Assembly: GCA_028275425.1 (NCBI GenBank)
Contig: JAPWUT010000134.1
Location: forward strand, 1-5,053
Source: Anaerolineae bacterium
GTDB lineage: Bacteria > Chloroflexota > Anaerolineae > SpSt-600
Length of the DNA stretch: 5,053 nucleotides
Direction: 5' to 3'
In this document: positions 1 through 3,399 of the stretch, one piece after another
Layout of the letters: the number at the start of each line of letters is the position of its first letter
Numbering within the stretch: the first letter of the stretch is position 1
The notes under the pieces: generated by a model
What the model saw: the letters and a program-made list of their open reading frames with translations, nothing else
The model's database searches: none
What the model was told of the DNA's origin: nothing
Made by a program: the position numbers and the translations under genes

Positions 1-14
1 GCAAGCCAAATCGG

Positions 15-1118
15 CTACTTAAACTTAGCGGCTCTGGGTAACGTGAGGGCCCTGGGCCGGCACCTCGTGACACATAACCCACAACCGGCACACTTCTCGG
101 CTTCCAGGACCGCTTTCTTATCCACTACTTTGATCGCCCCGTAGACACACGAAACCTCACACAACTTGCAACCCGTGCACCTTTCGGGGTCCAGAAGCGG
201 GGGAACTGGGTAAAGCCGGTACTCTTGCTCCTGGACTCTCTTCAAAGCCAGACCCCTCACCTCCTCCACCGAGGAATACCCATGGGAATCAAGCCATTCT
301 TCCATCTCTTTGGCGATTTTGCCGAAGATGGAAGGGCCTTTGAGGATGGCGGCAGTGCAGACCTGCACTGCCCATGCCCCGGCCATCATCAGCTCTATAG
401 CATCTGTCCCCCTAAATACGCCCCCAACCCCTATTATGGGCAAATCCACGGTCCTGGCGATATCAAATATGCAACGGACTGCTAAGGGCTTCAACGCTTG
501 CCCCGATAGCCAACCATACCCTTCCTTGCTCCCCATCAGGGGAAAACCAGTTTCTATGTCTATGGCCATAACAGGCCCAAAGGAATTTATGGCCACAATG
601 CCGTCTGCCCCAGCCTCCTTGGCAGCTAAAGCGGCCACTTTAACATCCCTGAAAGGACTGAACTTTACGAAAACCGGAACCTCTACAGCCTCCTTAGCCG
701 CTTGGATGGCTTCCATCATTGGGCGTGGGTCGTCACCGATGTAATGGGTGGAAAGTTCCAAAGCATCGGCGTAAGGCCTTACCTTAGGAGCAAGCTGGGC
801 AATATCCTTAGCTGTGTACCCCAAACTGATTATCAAAGGTAAGCCGGTCTCTTTAGCGATAGCATACTCCCTTTCAATCCACTGCTCTGGGGGGAGTTCG
901 GACCATAACTCGGTGTTTAGGAAACCTCCGGGGATTTCGGCCATATTTGGGTGTGGGACCTGGGCAGCCATAACGGAGATTGTTTTAGACACGAGGCCTC
1001 CGGCTCCTCCTTCGGCGCACCGCTTCATCGCTTCCCCGTTCCAGACTGGCGGACCGGCAGCGGGCATAACTGGGTTGCGGAACTTTATCCCGCATATCTC
1101 CACTTCCAGCTTGGCCAT
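15..1118 (-). CDS. Dihydroorotate dehydrogenase/PreA-fold flavoprotein with C-terminal 2x[4Fe-4S] ferredoxin domain
   Basis: This is a 367-residue protein, probably a cytoplasmic FMN and iron-sulfur oxidoreductase; its substrate is unknown. Residues 1-270 follow the TIM-barrel pattern of dihydroorotate dehydrogenase and dihydropyrimidine dehydrogenase: N-terminal 'FRNPVMPAAGP' (13-23), the FMN-contacting lysine in 'VFVKFSP' (149-155), 'AINSFGP' (176-182), 'GWLSGQALKPLAVR' (202-215), and the phosphate-binding 'IIGVGGVFRGTDA' (228-240) followed by 'AGAWAVQVCTA' (246-256). Residues 313-353 carry two CX2CX2CX3C motifs (C314/317/320/324 and C343/346/349/353), the layout of a bacterial-type 2[4Fe-4S] ferredoxin, as in PreA and the DPD C-terminus. 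The catalytic segment is abnormal: where relatives have 'LNLSCP' this protein has 'LELSTHYIGDD' (120-130), with Tyr126 at the cysteine position and a shortened loop. A pyrimidine-reducing role is therefore doubtful. The ATG is set by AAGGAGG 5 nt upstream. The fold assignment is firm; the activity is open. Confidence 0.9.
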   Translation of the reverse strand: MAKLEVEICGIKFRNPVMPAAGPPVWNGEAMKRCAEGGAGGLVSKTISVMAAQVPHPNMAEIPGGFLNTELWSELPPEQWIEREYAIAKETGLPLIISLGYTAKDIAQLAPKVRPYADALELSTHYIGDDPRPMMEAIQAAKEAVEVPVFVKFSPFRDVKVAALAAKEAGADGIVAINSFGPVMAIDIETGFPLMGSKEGYGWLSGQALKPLAVRCIFDIARTVDLPIIGVGGVFRGTDAIELMMAGAWAVQVCTAAILKGPSIFGKIAKEMEEWLDSHGYSSVEEVRGLALKRVQEQEYRLYPVPPLLDPERCTGCKLCEVSCVYGAIKVVDKKAVLEAEKCAGCGLCVTRCRPRALTLPRAAKFK

Positions 1119-1123
1119 TTCCC

Positions 1124-1130
1124 CCTCCTT
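1124..1130 (-). promoter_or_regulatory. Shine-Dalgarno site of the PreA-like flavoprotein gene
   Basis: Read on the minus strand, AAGGAGG is followed by three more G and lies 5 nt before the ATG at 1118. It fixes the start codon. Its AAGG half is also part of TTAAGG (1127-1132), which can pair with the 3' arm of the upstream stem-loop. Confidence 0.85.
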
Positions 1131-1135
1131 AAGGA

Positions 1136-1166
1136 TTAAGGCACCGGTTTTAGACCGGTGCCTTAA
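1136..1166 (-). promoter_or_regulatory. 13-bp stem-loop between tRNA-Arg and the flavoprotein gene (possible attenuator, processing or stability element)
   Basis: A perfect inverted repeat pairs 1136-1148 with 1154-1166 (arm TTAAGGCACCGGT) around a 5-nt loop. On the minus strand it sits 6 nt after the tRNA-Arg discriminator and 17 nt before the ATG. The next bases on that strand are TCCTTAAGG, with no U tract, so it is a poor intrinsic terminator in the direction of transcription. On the plus strand it is followed by AAGTTTT, but no plus-strand gene ends here. It may partly terminate tRNA transcripts, guide processing, or protect the 5' end of the mRNA. The structure is certain; the role is inferred. 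Confidence 0.6.
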
Positions 1167-1171
1167 AGTTT

Positions 1172-1245
1172 TGCCCCTGGCCGGACTCGAACCGGCAGCC
1201 CACAGCTTAGGAGGCTGTTGCTCTATCCTCTTGAGCTACAGGGGC
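1172..1245 (-). tRNA. trnR: tRNA-Arg (anticodon CCU)
   Basis: The minus strand folds as a complete class I tRNA: 7-bp acceptor GCCCCTG/CAGGGGC, D arm GCTC/GAGC with GG in the loop, anticodon arm ACAGC/GCTGT around CTCCTAA, a 5-nt variable loop, and T arm GCCGG/CCGGC around TTCGAGT. Loop position 33 is T and positions 34-36 read CCT, which decodes AGG as arginine. The discriminator is A (1172) and the 3' CCA is not encoded. It is the first gene of the leftward transcription unit, with the flavoprotein gene 53 nt further on. Confidence 0.96.
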
Positions 1246-1255
1246 ATCCTTGAAA

Positions 1256-1285
1256 ATTTTACCACAAATTGCCCATTCTGAGCAA
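1256..1285 (-). promoter_or_regulatory. Sigma70-like promoter of tRNA-Arg and probably the flavoprotein gene
   Basis: On the minus strand the -10 box is TAAAAT (plus 1256-1261), preceded by TGG, which fits an extended -10. A weak -35, TTGCTC (plus 1280-1285), lies 18 bp upstream. The predicted start falls near 1249, about four bases before the mature tRNA at 1245. No promoter is evident between the tRNA and the flavoprotein gene, so this one probably drives both. Confidence 0.55.
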
Positions 1286-1384
1286 ATCGCATTAGCACTT
1301 GCGCCAAGAGAGCATTACCGGGTGGCGGAGGCCATAAGGAAGCTGAGCTCAGCCGGCATTCGACCCAAGTAGCATTGCGATTTG
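1283..1384. repeat. Inverted 8-bp elements GCGATTTG overlapping both divergent -35 regions
   Basis: CAAATCGC at 1283-1290 and GCGATTTG at 1377-1384 are exact reverse complements. Read in its own transcription direction, each copy runs into a -35 box: GCGATTTGCTC for tRNA-Arg and GCGATTTGACA for tRNA-Leu. They may mark a shared activator or RNA polymerase contact, or reflect an old duplication of a tRNA promoter. An 8-bp match alone could be chance. Confidence 0.4.
1342..1353. repeat. 12-bp perfect palindrome in the divergent intergenic region
   Basis: GCTGAGCTCAGC reads the same on both strands and lies between the two divergent promoters, about 28 bp upstream of the tRNA-Leu -35 box. It could be an operator half of the size bound by a dimeric regulator, or chance. 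I see no gene in the rest of the 174-bp region. Confidence 0.25.
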
Positions 1385-1410
1385 ACAACCCCCGGATTTT
1401 TGGCTATCAT
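1382..1410 (+). promoter_or_regulatory. Sigma70-like promoter of the tRNA-Leu operon
   Basis: A consensus -35 TTGACA (1382-1387) is separated by exactly 17 bp from the -10 box TATCAT (1405-1410). The predicted start is near 1417, only about 3 nt before the mature tRNA-Leu at 1420. This is typical of a strong stable-RNA promoter. Because no terminator or second promoter is seen between the tRNA and 1509, it probably also transcribes the two downstream membrane protein genes. Confidence 0.75.
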
Positions 1411-1419
1411 TTATATAGA

Positions 1420-1505
1420 GCCGGAGTGCTGGAACTGGAAGACAGGGCGGTCTCAAAAACCGCTGGGGTTGAGGCCCCGTGTGGGTTCGACTCCCACCTC
1501 CGGCA
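1420..1505 (+). tRNA. trnL: tRNA-Leu (anticodon CAA)
   Basis: This is an 86-nt class II tRNA: acceptor GCCGGAG/CTCCGGC with discriminator A, a D arm CTG/CAG, anticodon arm GCGGT/ACCGC around CTCAAAA (anticodon CAA, decoding UUG), a 17-nt variable arm with GGGG/CCCC pairing, and T arm GTGGG/CCCAC around TTCGACT. The long variable arm fits leucine. The CCA end is not encoded. The next coding sequence begins after only three bases (TTT), so the tRNA 3' end and the start of that gene's transcript are directly linked. Confidence 0.96.
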
Positions 1506-1508
1506 TTT

Positions 1509-2549
1509 ATGCCTAAGAACTTTAAAGACCCATCGGTTATAATTGTCGCTACCTTTGGCGGTTTGCTTATCGGCATCTTGTTCGGCCTCTTCACCGGCTG
1601 GATTCTGTGGCCTGTGCAGTATACGGATATTGACCTCGTTGACCTCTACCCCCACTATAAGGACGAGTTCGCCCTCCTGGTAAGCTACGCCTACGCCTTG
1701 GATGGGGATTTGGAAGCAGCCAGTAAGCGCTTAGAAGAGGCCGGCATTGTAAACCCAGGCGCTTTCTTGGCCTCCCTGGCCGAAAGTTACCTCGCCCAAG
1801 GGCAAGAAATCCCCGCCAAAAGACTTGCCCTCCTGGCCGAGGCCTTGGGCTATTATTCATCAAACCCACAAATCGTAGCCTTAATCGCAACTCCAACTCC
1901 CACCCCTACTTTCACCCCCACTCCCACCGATACCCCAACTCCTACCCCAACCTTTACCCCTTCTCCAACTCCAACCAATACCCCAATCCCCACCCCAACA
2001 CCAACTCGCCCACCAGCTACTCCTACACCCAGGCCAACCCGCCCACCTACTCCAACCCCTACCCCGGCCCCTCCTACCCCAACCCCCACCCCTACGGTGG
2101 ATTTTAAAATCGTGATCCAGAGAATCCTTACCATCCAGGAGAACGGGGGATGCGGCGGCAACCACAACATCTACGTCCAGGTCATTGATGCCAACGGCAC
2201 ACCGCTTGATGGCATTGTGGTCCACGGAATTTGGACCAAGCAGGATTACATCACCCAGGAGGAACTTTGGTGGGCCGGAGCACCCTACGGCGACCGCAAC
2301 CACGGCCGCACCAACATCCCCCTCTGGAAAGCAGGAGAACAAGTCTTCGTCAAAGGCGATGTCACCGGCCGCTCCTACACGAGCGAGGTAAGCCGGGTCC
2401 TTGATACCAGAACTGCCAACATCCCAATTGAGGACTTAATAGCTGGGGGGTATTGCTCTTCCCCAGAGGATTGCCGCCACAAGCTGGAAACAAGCCCAAT
2501 TTGCGATGGCCATTATTCTTACCTTGTAATCTTCCAGAGGCAATGGTGA
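1509..2549 (+). CDS. Membrane-anchored protein with TPR-like segment, Thr-Pro linker and C-terminal beta-sandwich-like domain
   Basis: This 346-residue protein has no recognised function. Residues 9-34 form a hydrophobic helix after a short lysine-containing start, so it is probably anchored with the C-terminus outside the cytoplasm. Residues 50-116 look like a pair of TPR-type helical hairpins ('AYALDGDLEAASKRLEEAG', 61-79). Residues 128-196 are an extended Thr-Pro linker. Residues 198-346 look like an extracytoplasmic beta-sandwich of the carboxypeptidase-regulatory or Ig-like kind, with 'VQVIDANGTPLDGIVV' (223-238) and four cysteines (215, 316, 322, 332) that could form disulfides. The ATG at 1509 gives a proper membrane anchor; an in-frame GTG at 1479 would lie inside tRNA-Leu. 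No Shine-Dalgarno is visible before 1509, so translation may be leaderless after tRNA processing. The next gene is a paralogue, starting 1 nt after this stop. The architecture resembles Chloroflexota surface proteins (inference). Confidence 0.85.
   Translation: MPKNFKDPSVIIVATFGGLLIGILFGLFTGWILWPVQYTDIDLVDLYPHYKDEFALLVSYAYALDGDLEAASKRLEEAGIVNPGAFLASLAESYLAQGQEIPAKRLALLAEALGYYSSNPQIVALIATPTPTPTFTPTPTDTPTPTPTFTPSPTPTNTPIPTPTPTRPPATPTPRPTRPPTPTPTPAPPTPTPTPTVDFKIVIQRILTIQENGGCGGNHNIYVQVIDANGTPLDGIVVHGIWTKQDYITQEELWWAGAPYGDRNHGRTNIPLWKAGEQVFVKGDVTGRSYTSEVSRVLDTRTANIPIEDLIAGGYCSSPEDCRHKLETSPICDGHYSYLVIFQRQW
1890..2096 (+). repeat. Low-complexity ACN-CCN tract encoding the Thr-Pro linker
   Basis: About 207 bp of alternating threonine and proline codons, with interruptions by Phe, Asp, Ser, Asn, Ile, Arg and Ala, encode residues 128-196. 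The coding strand is almost free of G and the complementary strand is G-rich. Such tracts can change length by slippage. The protein product is expected to be an extended, flexible spacer that holds the C-terminal domain away from the membrane. Confidence 0.9.
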
Positions 2550-2550
2550 G

Positions 2551-3336
2551 ATGAGCAAAAGCGGGGTTGCCTTGGGATTGCTCCTTGGTTTAACCTTAGG
2601 CTTAGGACTTGGCCTATTCGTAGCCTGGGGATTGCTCCCCCCAAAGCACTACGAAGGCCCACCTTCAGCTCTAAAAGAGCCGCTTAAGAAGGACTATGTT
2701 TACTTGATAAGCGCGGCCTACGCCCAGGAAGGCGACCTCAACAAGGCCCGGGAACGTTTGAAAAGCCTTGGCTACAGGGACCCGGCTGCCGTTTTGGCTC
2801 AAACCCTGGCCGAACTTAAAAGTAAAGGGGCACCACGGGAAAGCCTCGCCGCTTTGGCGGTGCTGGCTCAGGCATTAAAGGCCCCTATCCCCGCTGCCGA
2901 AACCTACCTACCCTCTCCCACCCCTACCTCTACCCCTCAGCCGCTTCTGCCTACCCCTATCCCTCCAACAGCAACCCCTACCCCCTCCCCGACACCTCTT
3001 CCCTCCTTTGTCCTCAAAGCCCAAGAAAAGGAATGCAGGCCCGATGGTGAACCATCCCTCCTGGAAATTGAAGTCCTCGCTAAAGACGGAACGCCTCTGC
3101 CTGGCATTGAGCTGATCGTCTCCTGGGAAGGCGGGGAAGAGTACATCTTCACCGGCCTCAAGCCCGGAAAAAGCCCAGGCTATGCCGATTTTGAAATGCA
3201 ACCCGGAGCGACTTACCGCGTCAGGCCAGCGGAAGAAGGCTCTGAAGAAGCCGCTAACCTCTTAAGCTCTGGGGGTGGTTGCCCGCCGGATAAACCAATG
3301 GTTTCCTGGCGCCTGACTTTCCAGGAGGCACCGTAG
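2551..3336 (+). CDS. Paralogous membrane-anchored protein with TPR-like segment, Thr-Pro linker and beta-sandwich-like domain
   Basis: This 261-residue protein repeats the order of parts in its upstream neighbour. A glycine/leucine-rich transmembrane helix spans residues 6-29. A TPR-like segment covers about 46-110 ('AAYAQEGDLNKARERLKSLG', 55-74, matching the neighbour's 'AYALDGDLEAASKRLEEAG'). A shorter Pro/Thr/Ser linker (121-151) follows, then a beta-rich domain (about 152-261) with 'LEIEVLAKDGTPLPGIELIV' (171-190). Its cysteines are C162 and C244. The C-terminal domain is about 40 residues shorter than the neighbour's. The ATG lies 1 nt after the upstream TGA, with only GAGG about 10 nt upstream, so translation is probably coupled. 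The pair looks like an old tandem duplication that has diverged strongly. The function is unknown; it probably acts outside the membrane in a complex with, or parallel to, its neighbour (inference). Confidence 0.85.
   Translation: MSKSGVALGLLLGLTLGLGLGLFVAWGLLPPKHYEGPPSALKEPLKKDYVYLISAAYAQEGDLNKARERLKSLGYRDPAAVLAQTLAELKSKGAPRESLAALAVLAQALKAPIPAAETYLPSPTPTSTPQPLLPTPIPPTATPTPSPTPLPSFVLKAQEKECRPDGEPSLLEIEVLAKDGTPLPGIELIVSWEGGEEYIFTGLKPGKSPGYADFEMQPGATYRVRPAEEGSEEAANLLSSGGGCPPDKPMVSWRLTFQEAP
2911..3003 (+). repeat. Short Thr-Pro-Ser-rich linker tract
   Basis: About 93 bp of proline, threonine and serine codons encode residues 121-151. This is the counterpart of the longer tract in the upstream gene, less than half its length and less regular. 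Confidence 0.8.
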
Positions 3337-3338
3337 TT

Positions 3339-3367
3339 TTGCATCCCAGCCACTTGATAAGTATAAT
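3339..3367 (+). promoter_or_regulatory. Promoter of the multi-CNB gene
   Basis: A perfect -10 TATAAT lies at 3362-3367. The -35 is weak: TTGCAT (3339-3344) at 17 bp spacing, or TTTGCA (3338-3343) at 18 bp. The predicted start near 3374 would give a leader of about 26 nt carrying the Shine-Dalgarno site. A poor -35 with a perfect -10 could mean help from an activator. No terminator hairpin is visible between 3336 and 3400, so readthrough from the upstream pair is also possible. Confidence 0.55.
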
Positions 3368-3386
3368 GGGGTTAACTTTCGCTTTC

Positions 3387-3394
3387 AAGGAGGG
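3387..3394 (+). promoter_or_regulatory. Shine-Dalgarno site deciding a GTG start
   Basis: AAGGAGGG ends 5 nt before the GTG at 3400, which is ideal spacing. The first in-frame ATG (3424, codon 9) has AAGGAG only at a distance of 15 nt, so GTG is the better start. Confidence 0.85.
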
Positions 3395-3399
3395 TAAAA

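Noticed and set aside
4..16. Terminator after the flavoprotein gene
   Set aside because: AGCC/GGCT gives only a 4-bp stem overlapping the stop codon, and the window ends before any U tract could be seen.
1136..1166. Calling the stem-loop a clear Rho-independent terminator for tRNA-Arg
   Set aside because: In the direction of transcription it is followed by TCCTTAAGG rather than a U tract, and the flavoprotein gene downstream has no visible promoter of its own.
225..1281. Open frames on the plus strand across the flavoprotein gene and tRNA-Arg
   Set aside because: They lie opposite a convincing conserved coding sequence, one runs into the tRNA, and none shows a recognisable family or a good ribosome site.
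1172..1505. Integration site of a mobile element at the tRNA 3' ends
   Set aside because: No integrase is present and no duplicated tRNA 3' fragment is seen elsewhere in the window.
1479..1508. In-frame GTG inside tRNA-Leu as an upstream start for the first membrane protein
   Set aside because: The codons from 1479 to 1505 are the T arm and acceptor of a well-folded tRNA, and the resulting extra residues are Pro-rich and unlike an N-terminus before a membrane helix. ATG at 1509 fits better.
1890..2096. CRISPR array or tandem DNA repeat system
   Set aside because: The repetition is in coding phase as Thr-Pro codons with no constant repeat-spacer pattern; it is a protein linker.
1591..2342. 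Long minus-strand frames with Gly-Val or Gly-Trp-rich translations opposite the Thr-Pro linker
   Set aside because: Their sequence is just the antisense reading of the ACN-CCN tract; there is no domain outside it and no ribosome site.
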